Positions 53,807 through 63,021 of a stretch of 64,000 bases of DNA are shown one piece after another. How positions within the stretch are numbered: the stretch's first letter is position 1; the number at the start of each line of letters is the position of its first letter. This DNA is from Calothrix sp. PCC 7103 (lineage in GTDB: Bacteria > Cyanobacteriota > Cyanobacteriia > Cyanobacteriales > Nostocaceae). Both the position numbers and the translations under genes were made by a program. A model generated the notes under the pieces. It was not told where the DNA came from, ran no database searches, and was given only the letters and a program-made list of their open reading frames with translations. The stretch spans positions 8,401,481-8,465,480 of the forward strand of contig NZ_KB217478.1 in assembly GCF_000331305.1 (NCBI RefSeq). The letters are read 5' to 3'.

Positions 53807-54133
53807 TTTTTGACGCAATTGGCAGATAAAAACGTAGGGTGTGTGACGCTACCAAAAAATTTCAACGTAGTTATATACTTAACACGGGTAAGAAATGTCA
53901 TTCTGAGCGTAGCGTAATGCGGAGCATTTGCCGCAGGCTAGAATCTCTAAGATGCTTCACTGCACTACGTTTCGTTCAGCATGACAAAGTTTATATTCTA
54001 CCCATTAGCAGTATAGATTTGTAGCGTGACGCACCAATTTATGCTTATTGTTAGCAGTCACTCACCCTACGTTATATTGTTGCAAGCATTTCTGTTGGGG
54101 ACTTTTGCAAAGTGACTCTGTGGTAAAAAACTC
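53807..54133. other. Repeat-filled intergenic region
   Basis: It contains GTAGGGTGTGTGACGCTACC (about 53837-53856) and a second GTGACGCACC...TCACCCTACG stretch (54024-54073), related to the repeats at 50131 and 60655. It also holds the well-known CATTCTGAGCGTAGCG element with its partner CGTTCAGCATGACAAAG (about 53899-53988). The 61-codon frame across it is composed of repeat and is not a gene. Confidence 0.55.
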
Positions 54134-54388
54134 TTAATCCTCAAACATCTCCAATGAAATCGTACCCTCAGCAACCTTGGTAACATTACCTGTCATTGTC
54201 ACCATAAAATCATCAGTAACTTGTATAAAAATTTGCCCACCTGGCATATGAACAGTTATTGATGAATCACATAAACCCAACTTATGGGCAACTGCCGCAG
54301 CAGCACTGCTACTACTTCCAGATGCTAAAGTATATCCTGCCGCTTCTAAAAACCTATGAAAATCTAGTTTCCACAAATCCAAGTCCAC
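54134..54388 (-). pseudogene. dapF: 3' remnant of a diaminopimelate epimerase gene
   Basis: About 84 residues corresponding to the C-terminal third of DapF: AAGYTLASGSSSSAAAAVAHKLGLCDSSITVHMPGG, then FMVTMTGNVTKVAEGTI. The glycine/serine-rich active-site loop is present, but the N-terminal two-thirds with the first catalytic Cys are missing. The 5' boundary lies immediately beside the TnpB-like element (stop at 54422), suggesting that the element's insertion or an associated deletion removed the rest. A functional dapF presumably exists elsewhere. Confidence 0.7.
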
Positions 54389-54421
54389 GGTATAACTTAC
54401 TTTGACCCAGAATGAAAGCGT

Positions 54422-55924
54422 CTAAGACTTGGAAACTACCCGACGTTCGCGTATAAGCGCTACTTGCTCGGTAGTATCCTTGACCACCATTCCCCAGTTA
54501 GGTATGCTGAAATAGTCGTGCCGTGACTTGACTATGGCAGCAGTCAAAGTTAATTTATTTAATTTAGACCAACCGCTCCATACGTGTTTTCTTGGATTCA
54601 CTCCAAGATAAGCGGACACGGATGCGGGTAATCTTTCAGACAGATTCATTCCTCTTCTAGCTATGATTAATGCAGCAGCAATATCACTACTTAAGCCATA
54701 CATTCGGGAATATTTTACTAATCCAATAATTGAGGTATAGGCAGGATTCTTTTTATATAAACTAATCCCTCTGTTTGAAAGTATTGATTCAAGTAATTGA
54801 TACAATTTACTGTATGCAAAGCTTGACAACATTCGGGCATATTTTCTGCCCTTTTCACGAATTTGTTCTTTCTTTTTAGAGAAATCTAATTCCTCGCACA
54901 CAACAGGACAAGCATATTTGGCAGCTAAAGTTGCAAGCTCCAAACAGGCATCAACTAATTGCTGAGTATTAAAATTTTTACTCAATCCAGAAATCAAGGG
55001 AATAGTAACTGTGGCAAGTAGATTACCTTGATAATCAACATAAGCCCAACCAATAGAGGTAGAATTAATATCTATACCAATGGCGCCATACTCAATTGGT
55101 TTACTAACTTTTTCCACGGTTTTTGGTGTAAATTGTACACCTACAACCCAACGGTTATTTTTTCTGTAGAAGTGCCAGGTTTTTGCACCATTATCAGGTA
55201 ATCTATTTATGTTCCGGTCAAAACTCCCTATAAAAGTCTCAATGTGTTTGCCGTATTTAGCTTCAAGACAGTATGGTACACGGAATGAAAGCTTTGAGCC
55301 ATCGTACTGACAAACTTGATTTCCAAAGCTTTCGTCACTTGAACCAACTATGAATATCTCGCTGTTTGAAACTTTGACCTGAATTGGCGCCTTTTTTAAA
55401 TGAGCTATCTTTTTCTCAAGCACAGAAACATAACGTTTCTTGTTATGAATCTGAAATTTAAGTCCGTGCCAGTTGCTCCTCCCTTGGTTTAAATCACAGC
55501 ACAAAGGTACTTTACATCCAGTTTTAGACTTCTGCCAATTCTCAAGAGCGTAAAATTTCTGACTGTCAGATAGCCTTTTTTCCGCGTTCTTAATCCAGAT
55601 TAATGCTGATTTTAATTTGCCTTCTAACTGTTTGATGTGATTTTTTCTACATTCAATCGCTGAATCAACTTTGCTGGAAGCAAGTGCAATTACTCCATTG
55701 ACTTGTCTCTTGCTTAAGTTAAACTCTTTTTGTAGCTCCGTATTTACCTTGCTCTTTATTTTATCAAATTTTTTTGACTTCTTTATAATCTCAACAGCCC
55801 TAATAGTTGCTTGCCTGAATATAGATGAGAAGTCTGTAAGGAACATCTCAAACGAAGTATTACCAAGGCTGTTCATTTCTATCTCAGGTGTTGGTAAACC
55901 TTTTACGTAAGTTATGGTAGACAT
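54422..55924 (-). CDS. TnpB-related RuvC-domain protein (IS200/IS605 accessory type) without the usual zinc finger
   Basis: 500 residues, longer than typical TnpB (~400). A helical N-terminal half with coiled coil (~60-125) precedes a split RuvC domain: IGIDINSTSIGWAYVD (Asp285), VVCEELDFSKKKEQIREKG (Glu344/345) and YGLSSDIAAALIIARRG (Asp414). The acidic triad looks intact. The region between Glu and the last Asp (KKNPAYTSIIGLVKYSRMYG) lacks the paired CxxC knuckles of normal TnpB/Cas12. No TnpA is present. A ribbon-helix-helix gene is divergent at the 5' side. TnpB proteins are RNA-guided nucleases whose guide RNA overlaps the 3' end of the gene; here that would fall at 54389-54480. Whether this variant uses RNA is unknown. 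Confidence 0.8.
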   Translation of the reverse strand: MSTITYVKGLPTPEIEMNSLGNTSFEMFLTDFSSIFRQATIRAVEIIKKSKKFDKIKSKVNTELQKEFNLSKRQVNGVIALASSKVDSAIECRKNHIKQLEGKLKSALIWIKNAEKRLSDSQKFYALENWQKSKTGCKVPLCCDLNQGRSNWHGLKFQIHNKKRYVSVLEKKIAHLKKAPIQVKVSNSEIFIVGSSDESFGNQVCQYDGSKLSFRVPYCLEAKYGKHIETFIGSFDRNINRLPDNGAKTWHFYRKNNRWVVGVQFTPKTVEKVSKPIEYGAIGIDINSTSIGWAYVDYQGNLLATVTIPLISGLSKNFNTQQLVDACLELATLAAKYACPVVCEELDFSKKKEQIREKGRKYARMLSSFAYSKLYQLLESILSNRGISLYKKNPAYTSIIGLVKYSRMYGLSSDIAAALIIARRGMNLSERLPASVSAYLGVNPRKHVWSGWSKLNKLTLTAAIVKSRHDYFSIPNWGMVVKDTTEQVALIRERRVVSKS

Positions 55925-55990
55925 TTAACATTTAACTTAACTTATCCTGACATTGTGTTATTATTGTATCACGTTTTGAGGTACAAGCAA

Positions 55991-56137
55991 GTGGCTAAAC
56001 CAGATATCTATGTTACGTTTCGTGTAGTTGAATCAGAGAAAGAAGTATTGAGAGCTTACTGCGAGCAAACGGGTAGGCAGCAAAGTGACGTGCTTAGGGA
56101 ATTTGTTCGCTCACTCAAGAAAAAATTGAAGACTTAA
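55991..56137 (+). CDS. Small ribbon-helix-helix (CopG-like) regulator divergent from the TnpB relative
   Basis: 48 residues from GTG 55991 (MAKPDIYVTFRVVESEKEVL); an upstream ATG at 55955 would add a poor leader. The beta strand IYVTFRV followed by two helices (SEKEVLRAYCEQTG, QSDVLREFVRSLKKKL) is the RHH DNA-binding pattern. The 66-base gap to the TnpB-related start can hold one shared operator, so it probably controls that gene. The pairing of such a regulator with long TnpB relatives recurs in cyanobacteria as I recall it. Confidence 0.6.
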   Translation: MAKPDIYVTFRVVESEKEVLRAYCEQTGRQQSDVLREFVRSLKKKLKT

Positions 56138-56284
56138 GATACAGAAATCTTGTAATTAATTTTGCAATTCTAGGAATACTTAGGTAATTGAGCAACAGTT
56201 CAAACCCTAATGTTCAAACTGCATGGACAAATGTTTGGACTTTGGACAAAATATGTTTGCTTGCCCACCCCACAAGAGTATGGG

Positions 56285-57049
56285 TTAGTTAAGTAAGTCT
56301 TGGAAGCGCTTGTCTTGACGTAATGCAGTAAAGTCTGTGTCAGATTTGGCTAGGGTTTTGTATTTGGCAGGTTGTAATTTGATTGCAGCTTGCAGGTTTT
56401 TGATGGCTTCTTCATGGTTGTTTTGCAAGGCATAGGCACATGCTTTATTGTAGTAAGTTAAATGTTTTTTCGGATTGATGGCAATAGCTTTATCGTAAGA
56501 GGCAATTGCTTCAGTATAACGGTTTAGCTTTGCTAGAGCTATACCTCGGTTTATCCAAGCTTCTTCTTTGTCTGGTTCTATTGCAATTGATTTGTCATAA
56601 GAGGCAAGTGCTTCAATATAGCGTTTTACCCCGCTGAGGACGTTTCCTCTGTTGAACCAAGCTGTACTGAGCCGTGGATTGATTTTAACGGCATTATCAT
56701 AAGATGTAATTGCATCTTCATTTTTTTGTAAAATGGTTAATGCGTTACCACGATTTATCCAAGCTTCTGCTTTGTTCGGTCTAATTTTTAGTACTTTGTC
56801 ATAGGTTTCTATGGCGTTTTTGTATGAATGCGCGTCTAATAAACTGTTAGCTTGACGAAACAAAACGTCTACTTGCTGAGTTGTCTGAGCTTCGGTTAGT
56901 AATTGCGCTACGTTCGATTCCTGCACCGCTTGATTTGTATATTCTCCAGCTGGCGCCATATTACTACAGCCAAACGTCAATAGTGCTATTAAGCTAAAGG
57001 CAGCAAAACTTCCCGAATCAGTCATTTTGTACCTACATATATCGTACAT
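56285..57049 (-). CDS. TPR-repeat lipoprotein
   Basis: 254 residues. Starting either at 57049 or, better, ATG 57025 (MTDSGSFAAFSLIALLTFGCS), it has a signal core and a lipobox-like TFGC, so it is probably lipid-anchored in the envelope. Five to six tetratricopeptide repeats occupy ~70-235 (KAEAWINRGNALTILQKNEDAITSYDNAVKI, and similar units). TPRs act as protein-binding scaffolds; the partner is unknown. It lies in the interval between the TnpB-like element and the pentapeptide gene. Confidence 0.82.
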   Translation of the reverse strand: MYDICRYKMTDSGSFAAFSLIALLTFGCSNMAPAGEYTNQAVQESNVAQLLTEAQTTQQVDVLFRQANSLLDAHSYKNAIETYDKVLKIRPNKAEAWINRGNALTILQKNEDAITSYDNAVKINPRLSTAWFNRGNVLSGVKRYIEALASYDKSIAIEPDKEEAWINRGIALAKLNRYTEAIASYDKAIAINPKKHLTYYNKACAYALQNNHEEAIKNLQAAIKLQPAKYKTLAKSDTDFTALRQDKRFQDLLN

Positions 57050-57514
57050 ATTATGTTAAAACTTCTGCTCCTATTAAAAAAGTAAGTTGCATTACTGTTT
57101 AATTACAATTTATTTATTCTTTTTATTTCTCATGAAATTATTATGGAAATAACCATTTTCTTGCTTGACTTTAAATCAATTACACACATTCTTTGCAAGT
57201 ACTTCATATTTTGATGAGATATCAACTATTTACCCTGGCAAAAGCTAACAAAAAATGTCGCTTCTTTCTATGCAATTATTTCTTTACTGTAAAATCATAT
57301 TACCTTTTGTCCCTGTTAAAGGAAAATTTATAAAAATATACAAATTAATGTAAAATTTTTAACATTCCCGGCTTTAAATGTGGTATGCCGTTTGACACTG
57401 GGTTTCTCTACCATGTACCAGAAAATGATTAATGCTTCTTACCGTTACACACCGTGCAGCAGATACCATAGGATAAATATCGTTTAAGGAATCGATACGG
57501 CACCCATACCAAGC
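57050..57514. other. Intergenic region, no gene seen
   Basis: About 465 AT-rich bases between divergent genes with no clear repeat or hairpin. It must contain both promoters. No open frame of note. Confidence 0.4.
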
Positions 57515-58864
57515 ATGACAATTGACAACAATTCCAACTCATCCCATTCATCAGAGCAAGCGTCTGAAGACAAATTGCAACTGGACGACTTTAACGGCAC
57601 CAGCGAAAATGGTCTTACCTCAGAAGGACTTGTTACACAGCAAGCTTTAGCTGTAATTAATTCTCTACAATCTCAACAAAGTACAAATGCTCTAAAACAA
57701 GCGCACTCTAATGTAGAAATACGCTCCAATAACCTTGTAGTAGTCCAAAGGCGGGCATTTTTATTATCCCTTGTGGCAGTAGGCTTGATTTTTATTGGCT
57801 TTGCCTCAAATATTTGGATTATTGGCGCCATTGGAACCGTTGCTACTTTAGCTTTATCGCTCGCAATACTTTTCCCGTGGTTACGCGAAGTCTTTGCGGA
57901 ATGGTTTTCACCTCAAGAACGTGCTGTTCTATTTGGTATTTTAGTATTAACTATAGGTATAATAGGTGCCATTAAATTTACAGGCGTGGGTGATGATATT
58001 TTACGTTGGGGAAAAACTGTTAACTGGGATGCTTCAGGAGCATTAGGAGAATGGTTTGGCGCCTTGGGGCAAATTTCTATCGCTATAATTGCTGTTTACG
58101 TAGCTTGGCGCCAGTATGTTATTTCTAAAGACTTGACTATTCAACAAAATTTGCTAACTGTTCAACAAAATATTATTACTCAGCAGCAAACTATTGACTC
58201 CTACTTCCAAGGTATTTCCGATTTAGTACTCAACGAAGAAGGACTGCTCGAAGATTGGCCCCAAGAACGCGCAATTGCCGAAGGACGCACTGCTGCTATT
58301 CTTAGTAGCGTTGACGGTAGTGGCAAAGCTAAAATACTTCGCTTTTTATCTCGTTCAAGATTGTTAACTCCACTCAAACGCGACCGTACTCTCGGACGCC
58401 CCATACTCGATGGTAGTGGAGGATACGCTGAAGACCGTACTTTTGGACAGCGTGTTATCGACCTTGGTGTAACATTAGCAGGCGCCGACCTTTCTAGTAC
58501 AGATTTGCGATGGACAGACCTCTCTGAGGCAAACCTTGTACGTGCTAACCTTAGTGGTTGTGATTTAGTCAAAGCAAACTTATCACGTGCTATTTTATAC
58601 GAAGCTAGCTTAAGAAATTCTGACTTAAAAACAACACGCCTGTTCTACGGTTCTCACGAAACTGCATCACCCCGCAGTCGAGTTAACCCTCCTAATTTCC
58701 AAACTGGCGAATATACTGGTGCGGTTGTTCAAGATGCTGACTTTACTAATGTTCAGCGCATGTCTGAACAAGTACGCTATTACTGCTGTGCTTGGGGTGG
58801 CGAAAAAACTCGCGGTACAATTCCTGGTGGTTGCGAAGGTATCCCTAATAAATTAGAAAAATAA
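57515..58864 (+). CDS. Pentapeptide-repeat membrane protein
   Basis: 449 residues. A Ser-rich cytoplasmic leader (~1-80) is followed by membrane segments at ~83-103, ~107-125, ~135-155 and ~187-203. A short coiled coil comes next (TIQQNLLTVQQNIITQQQTIDSY), then a linker and a run of A(D/N)LxX repeats at ~318-375 (GADLSSTDLRWTDLSEANL, then VRANLSGCDLVKANL). Pentapeptide repeats form a right-handed beta-helix often used for protein contact. It is followed 21 bases later by the DUF4129 gene, so it probably belongs to that operon. Function unknown. Confidence 0.85.
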   Translation: MTIDNNSNSSHSSEQASEDKLQLDDFNGTSENGLTSEGLVTQQALAVINSLQSQQSTNALKQAHSNVEIRSNNLVVVQRRAFLLSLVAVGLIFIGFASNIWIIGAIGTVATLALSLAILFPWLREVFAEWFSPQERAVLFGILVLTIGIIGAIKFTGVGDDILRWGKTVNWDASGALGEWFGALGQISIAIIAVYVAWRQYVISKDLTIQQNLLTVQQNIITQQQTIDSYFQGISDLVLNEEGLLEDWPQERAIAEGRTAAILSSVDGSGKAKILRFLSRSRLLTPLKRDRTLGRPILDGSGGYAEDRTFGQRVIDLGVTLAGADLSSTDLRWTDLSEANLVRANLSGCDLVKANLSRAILYEASLRNSDLKTTRLFYGSHETASPRSRVNPPNFQTGEYTGAVVQDADFTNVQRMSEQVRYYCCAWGGEKTRGTIPGGCEGIPNKLEK

Positions 58865-58885
58865 TTCTCATTCTCTTTACTGCTT

Positions 58886-59491
58886 ATGTCCGCATCAGAA
58901 TTTGAAACTAATAGTCCAGGTTGGCAGTTTTATCTGTTTCAAAAGCGAGTGGGAGAATCTATTGAGTATTTTCTTTCTCGCTTTGACCCTCCTACACCTA
59001 ATAAGTCTCAAGGTTTAAGATTTAGCCAATGGTTTTTAAACTTGCTTAATTTCTTATTTTGGGTAGCAGTTAGTTTTTTTGCTTTGTGGCTAATGTGGCG
59101 CCTATGGAAATACTTTAAACCGTATTTATACGCTTGGTTAAACGAAGCACAATCTAATGATATTCGTAGTCAAAAAAACGAGCAGCAAATATCCGCAGCA
59201 GCTTTGTTGTCGCAGTCGCAAGAATTTTATAGGCACGGTAAGTATCGTGATGCTTGTAAATGTTTATATTTGGCGCTTTTGCAATTTTTACACGAAAAAG
59301 ATACTTTGCCTCATAAAAAAAGCCGTACCGATGGCGAGTATTTACAAATCTTGCGGTTATCCAGTTCTTCTATACAGCCATACGAAACGCTAATTACAAC
59401 CCACGAACAAATATGTTTTGATGAAATGGAAGCAGCGCAAATCAACTATGAACAATGTCGAGAAGCATACAAAGAAATTACACAAGAATGA
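58886..59491 (+). CDS. DUF4129-domain membrane protein
   Basis: 201 residues. One membrane helix lies at ~52-72 (LLNFLFWVAVSFFALWLMW). The C-terminal DUF4129 domain at ~105-200 carries the alpha-helical pattern LLSQSQEFYRHGKYRDACKCLYLALLQFLHE, then RTDGEYL and YETLITTHEQICF. In known loci DUF4129 proteins are co-transcribed with DUF4350, MoxR and DUF58 genes, as here, and some are linked to transglutaminase-like modules. No enzyme motif. Confidence 0.85.
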   Translation: MSASEFETNSPGWQFYLFQKRVGESIEYFLSRFDPPTPNKSQGLRFSQWFLNLLNFLFWVAVSFFALWLMWRLWKYFKPYLYAWLNEAQSNDIRSQKNEQQISAAALLSQSQEFYRHGKYRDACKCLYLALLQFLHEKDTLPHKKSRTDGEYLQILRLSSSSIQPYETLITTHEQICFDEMEAAQINYEQCREAYKEITQE

Positions 59492-59524
59492 ATCTAACTT
59501 GAAGTTAAACAATAAACTAAATAC

Positions 59525-60655
59525 ATGAAACGTCCAAATCGACTAACTATATTTACTCTAATTATTCTTAGTGTTATTATTTTTATAACTTTGTTTGCTG
59601 CTCCTAATCGTAGCAAACTTAATAATGGTTCTACGTATAATCGGGCGCCAGAAGGTTATGGCGCCTGGTATAGTTATATGCAGCGTCGAGGCAAAATCGA
59701 ACGTTGGCAGCGACCTGCTATAGATATTAAATCTAAAAAAGGCCTCATAACTCTTTTGCAAGTAAACCCACCTAAATTTGGCGTTGCTCCAGAATATGAA
59801 TTACAAAGTTGGATTGAAAAAGGCAATAATCTCATAGTCTTAGATTACATCGGAAAAGCAACAGGAGCAAAATTTAGCACAATTCATAAATCAAGTGCAG
59901 GTGATGTAAAAATAGACACTACTAAACGGTATAACATTTCTTTTCCAAAATCGGAAGTAGAGCCATTATTAAGCGATGATAGAGGCATCATTGTTTGGCA
60001 AACAAAATATGGTAAAGGTAAGGTTATATATTCTGTCACTCCTGAACTAGCAGCGAATGCATATCAAAACGAACCTGGAAATTTTGAGTTTTTAGCGCAG
60101 TTAGCTAGTAATAATAATAAAAGGAAAATATATATAGATGAGTATATACATGGCTATAAAGATAAAGATATTAAAGAAGCTAAAGGTGAAGGAAATATTC
60201 AAACTTACTTTATCCAGCAACCTATTTTTACAGCCTTTATTCAAGCTGGCATTTTGCTGCTAGTAATTATATTCGCACAAAATCGTCGTTTTGGTAAAAT
60301 AACTACTTTACAAGCACCAACTGTAGACAATAGTCAAGCTTACATTCAAGCACTTGCGGCAGTTTTACAAAAAGCTGACTCTACCGACTTTGTTGTAGAG
60401 ATGCTGGGTAAGGAAGAAATAAATCAACTGACACTTAATCTTGGTTTAGGCAAGAAAAATCTTATTGATATCACAGCACCCGACTCTGAGGAATTACTAA
60501 GTGCTTGGCAAAACAAGTTTGGTGTTGGGTCAGATTTAGAATCTGCCTTGCGTGTACAATCTCAACAAGGACAGTCTCGGCGCCTGAGTGAAAAAGATTT
60601 GATAGCTTGGTTAAGGAAATGGGGCAATATACGTAAGCTAACTCATCACTTGTAA
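59525..60655 (+). CDS. DUF4350-domain membrane protein
   Basis: 376 residues. An N-terminal membrane helix (~7-25, LTIFTLIILSVIIFITLF) precedes an extracytoplasmic domain with NRAPEGYGAWYSYMQRRG, GLITLLQVNPP, WIEKGNNLIVLDYIG and GKGKVIYSVTPELAANAY, the DUF4350 core (a class I glutamine-amidotransferase-like/GIFT fold). A second membrane helix (~237-253) and a C-terminal helical tail follow. It comes 33 bases after DUF4129. It is probably a periplasmic sensing or binding part of the MoxR-DUF58 system. Confidence 0.85.
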   Translation: MKRPNRLTIFTLIILSVIIFITLFAAPNRSKLNNGSTYNRAPEGYGAWYSYMQRRGKIERWQRPAIDIKSKKGLITLLQVNPPKFGVAPEYELQSWIEKGNNLIVLDYIGKATGAKFSTIHKSSAGDVKIDTTKRYNISFPKSEVEPLLSDDRGIIVWQTKYGKGKVIYSVTPELAANAYQNEPGNFEFLAQLASNNNKRKIYIDEYIHGYKDKDIKEAKGEGNIQTYFIQQPIFTAFIQAGILLLVIIFAQNRRFGKITTLQAPTVDNSQAYIQALAAVLQKADSTDFVVEMLGKEEINQLTLNLGLGKKNLIDITAPDSEELLSAWQNKFGVGSDLESALRVQSQQGQSRRLSEKDLIAWLRKWGNIRKLTHHL

Positions 60656-60720
60656 GGTGCGTGACGCTACTAGATAGCTTACTTCGTTTTAAGATTGTTG
60701 ATGGCGTCACGCACCCTACT
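60655..60720. repeat. GGTGCGTGACGC/GCGTCACGCACC inverted repeat
   Basis: AGGTGCGTGACGCTAC and GATGGCGTCACGCACCCTAC form a strong hairpin between the DUF4350 and MoxR genes, in the same family as 50131-50194. It touches the DUF4350 stop and may reduce downstream transcription. Confidence 0.75.
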
Positions 60721-60725
60721 TTACA

Positions 60726-61676
60726 ATGAATCAAATGAATCCTGTTTTAATCCGTTTAAACCAAGCACTTAATCAAGTTGTTGTTGGTCAGTCTACGTTA
60801 ATTGAGCAAACTTTGATAAGTTTATTATCAGGGGGACATATTATTTTAGAAGGTGTCCCAGGAACTGGTAAGACTTTACTAGTTAAGGTATTGGCTCAAT
60901 TAATTAAGGCTGATTTTCGCCGTATTCAGTTAACACCCGATGTTCTACCTGGTGATATTACTGGTACGAACATATTTGATTTGAATACTCGTAGCTTCTC
61001 GCTCAAAAAGGGACCTGTATTTACAGAGGTATTGCTTGCAGATGAAATTAACCGTACTCCTCCTAAAACTCAAGCTGCACTTTTAGAAGCTATGGAAGAG
61101 ATGCAGGTGACGCTTGATGGTGAGACTTTACCACTTCCTGATTTGTTTTGGGTGATTGCTACACAAAACCCACTCGAATTTGAGGGAACTTATCCTTTAC
61201 CGGAAGCGCAGTTAGATAGATTTTTATTTAAACTGGTTGTAGATTATCCTGAACTTACCGCTGAGAAGCAAATGCTATTAAATCGTAAAGCTGGGTTTGC
61301 TGCACGTCGTTTGGATATCGCTAAGTTAGAACCGGTTGCTACTGTTGCTCAAATATTAGAAGTACGTCAAGCTGTAAAACTTGTCAAGGTTTCTGAAGCT
61401 ATTATTGATTATATCTTAGCTTTAGTCGGCGCCTCACGTCAGCATCCTGATTTAAATTTAGGCGCCTCACCACGTGCTTCGGGTTTATGGTTACAAACAT
61501 CGCAAGCATCAGCGTATTTTGCTGGCAGAGATTTTGTTACCCCAGATGATGTCAAAGTTGCCGCACTCCCATTATTACGCCATAGACTTATTTTAAAACC
61601 CGAAGCTATGCTTGATGGGTTACAAATAGATGCTGTTATCGCCTCCATATTAAACAAAGTGCCAGTGCCAAGATGA
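60726..61676 (+). CDS. MoxR-family AAA+ ATPase (DUF58-associated)
   Basis: 316 residues. Walker A LEGVPGTGKTLLVKVLA, the MoxR motif FRRIQLTPDVLPGDITG, Walker B VLLADEINRTPPKTQAALLEAMEE, sensor ATQNPLEFEGTYPLPEAQLDRF and the C-terminal GASPRASGLWLQTSQASAYFAGRDFVTPDDV are all present and typical. It is paired with DUF58 (22 bases downstream), the classical MoxR partner with a vWA-like C-terminus. Known family role: chaperone-like activation of other protein complexes. It is distinct from the MoxR at 3740, which belongs to a different subfamily. Confidence 0.95.
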   Translation: MNQMNPVLIRLNQALNQVVVGQSTLIEQTLISLLSGGHIILEGVPGTGKTLLVKVLAQLIKADFRRIQLTPDVLPGDITGTNIFDLNTRSFSLKKGPVFTEVLLADEINRTPPKTQAALLEAMEEMQVTLDGETLPLPDLFWVIATQNPLEFEGTYPLPEAQLDRFLFKLVVDYPELTAEKQMLLNRKAGFAARRLDIAKLEPVATVAQILEVRQAVKLVKVSEAIIDYILALVGASRQHPDLNLGASPRASGLWLQTSQASAYFAGRDFVTPDDVKVAALPLLRHRLILKPEAMLDGLQIDAVIASILNKVPVPR

Positions 61677-61698
61677 GTAAAAAACTATTGTTAAAATA

Positions 61699-63021
61699 AT
61701 GATTCCAACTAGAAAGGTTTATTTATTGTTGACTTTGGGGATTATATTTGCCCCTGCTGTTGCGAGTTTTACTAAAGTCTCAACTGGCATAACGGTTATT
61801 TTACTTTATGATGCAGTAATCTTAACTTTAATGATTATTGATAGTTTACGTGTGCGTCGTTCTCGTGTTGATGTTACGCGCGAGTTACCTCCACGGTTAT
61901 CGATTGGACGTGATAATCCTGTTAAGTTAGAAGTAAAATCTACTACTAGTACAATTGTTAAAATTTGCGATTATTATCCAAATACTGTTAATCTTAATCA
62001 GTCTTTGATTCGTATTAAAGTAGAAAAAGATACTACTAGTGAAGTTACTTATACAGCGTTTCCTACTAAAAGAGGAGAATTTGATTGGGGAAATCTTCAA
62101 ATACGTCAACTTGGCGCCTGGGGTTTAGGATGGGATAATTGGAAAGTTCCGCAAAGTTTGAAAGTTAAGGTTTATCCAGACTTAATTGGGTTAAGAAGTC
62201 TTTCAATACGTTTGACGTTACAATCTTCTGGGTCGATGCGTCAGTTTCGACAGTTAGGTATTGGTACAGAGTTTTCGGAGTTACGAAATTACCGTAGTGG
62301 TGATGATTTGCGGTTAGTTGATTGGAAGGCAACTGCAAGACGTGTTGGCGCCAGTGGTAATACATCACCGCTTGTAAGAGTTTTAGAACCAGAACAAGAA
62401 CAAACGCTGTTAATTTTGCTTGATAGAGGTCGGTTGATGACGGCCCAAGTTCAAGGTTTACAAAGATTTGACTGGGGTTTAAATGCAACTTTATCGTTGG
62501 CGTTGGCTGGGTTAAATCGTGGCGATAAAGTTGGAGTGGGTGTATTTGACCGTCAAATTCATACTTGGATTCCTCCTGAACGTGGACAACATCAACTTAG
62601 CCATCTTATCGACCGTTTAACTCCTATTCAACCAGTACTGTTGGAATCCGATTATGTTGGTGCAGTCACTCATGTCGTCCAAAAACAAACTCGACGCTGT
62701 TTAATTGTTGTTATTACCGATATTATTGATACCACTGCTTCCGCTGAATTATTAAGTGCCCTATCACGACTTACACCCCGCTATTTATCGTTTTGCGTGG
62801 CTTTACGTGACCCTCAAGTTGATACTATTGCTCGTACTTTTACTGAAGATGTTCAAGGCGCCTATACCCGCGCTGTTGCTTTAGATTTGATGGCACAACG
62901 CCAAGTTGCATTTGCCAAGCTCAAAGGTCGTGGTGTATTGGTGTTAGACGCACCAGCAAACCAAATTAGTGATGAGTTAGTAGAAAAATATTTACAGATC
63001 AAAGCCCGTAACCAACTGTAA
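61699..63021 (+). CDS. DUF58-domain protein (MoxR partner)
   Basis: 440 residues. Two membrane helices lie near the N-terminus (~7-25 and ~30-50). A beta-rich domain follows, and the DUF58 signature FRQLGIGTEFSELRNYRSGDDLRLVDWKATAR at ~180-212. A vWA-like fold has LLILLDRGRLM and VVITDIIDTTASAELLSAL in place of the metal site. Regular family length. Together with the upstream genes it completes the DUF4129-DUF4350-MoxR-DUF58 operon. Confidence 0.93.
   Translation: MIPTRKVYLLLTLGIIFAPAVASFTKVSTGITVILLYDAVILTLMIIDSLRVRRSRVDVTRELPPRLSIGRDNPVKLEVKSTTSTIVKICDYYPNTVNLNQSLIRIKVEKDTTSEVTYTAFPTKRGEFDWGNLQIRQLGAWGLGWDNWKVPQSLKVKVYPDLIGLRSLSIRLTLQSSGSMRQFRQLGIGTEFSELRNYRSGDDLRLVDWKATARRVGASGNTSPLVRVLEPEQEQTLLILLDRGRLMTAQVQGLQRFDWGLNATLSLALAGLNRGDKVGVGVFDRQIHTWIPPERGQHQLSHLIDRLTPIQPVLLESDYVGAVTHVVQKQTRRCLIVVITDIIDTTASAELLSALSRLTPRYLSFCVALRDPQVDTIARTFTEDVQGAYTRAVALDLMAQRQVAFAKLKGRGVLVLDAPANQISDELVEKYLQIKARNQL

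Noticed and set aside
53839..54024. 61-codon plus-strand frame
   Set aside because: Composed of the CATTCTGAGCGTAGCG dispersed repeat.
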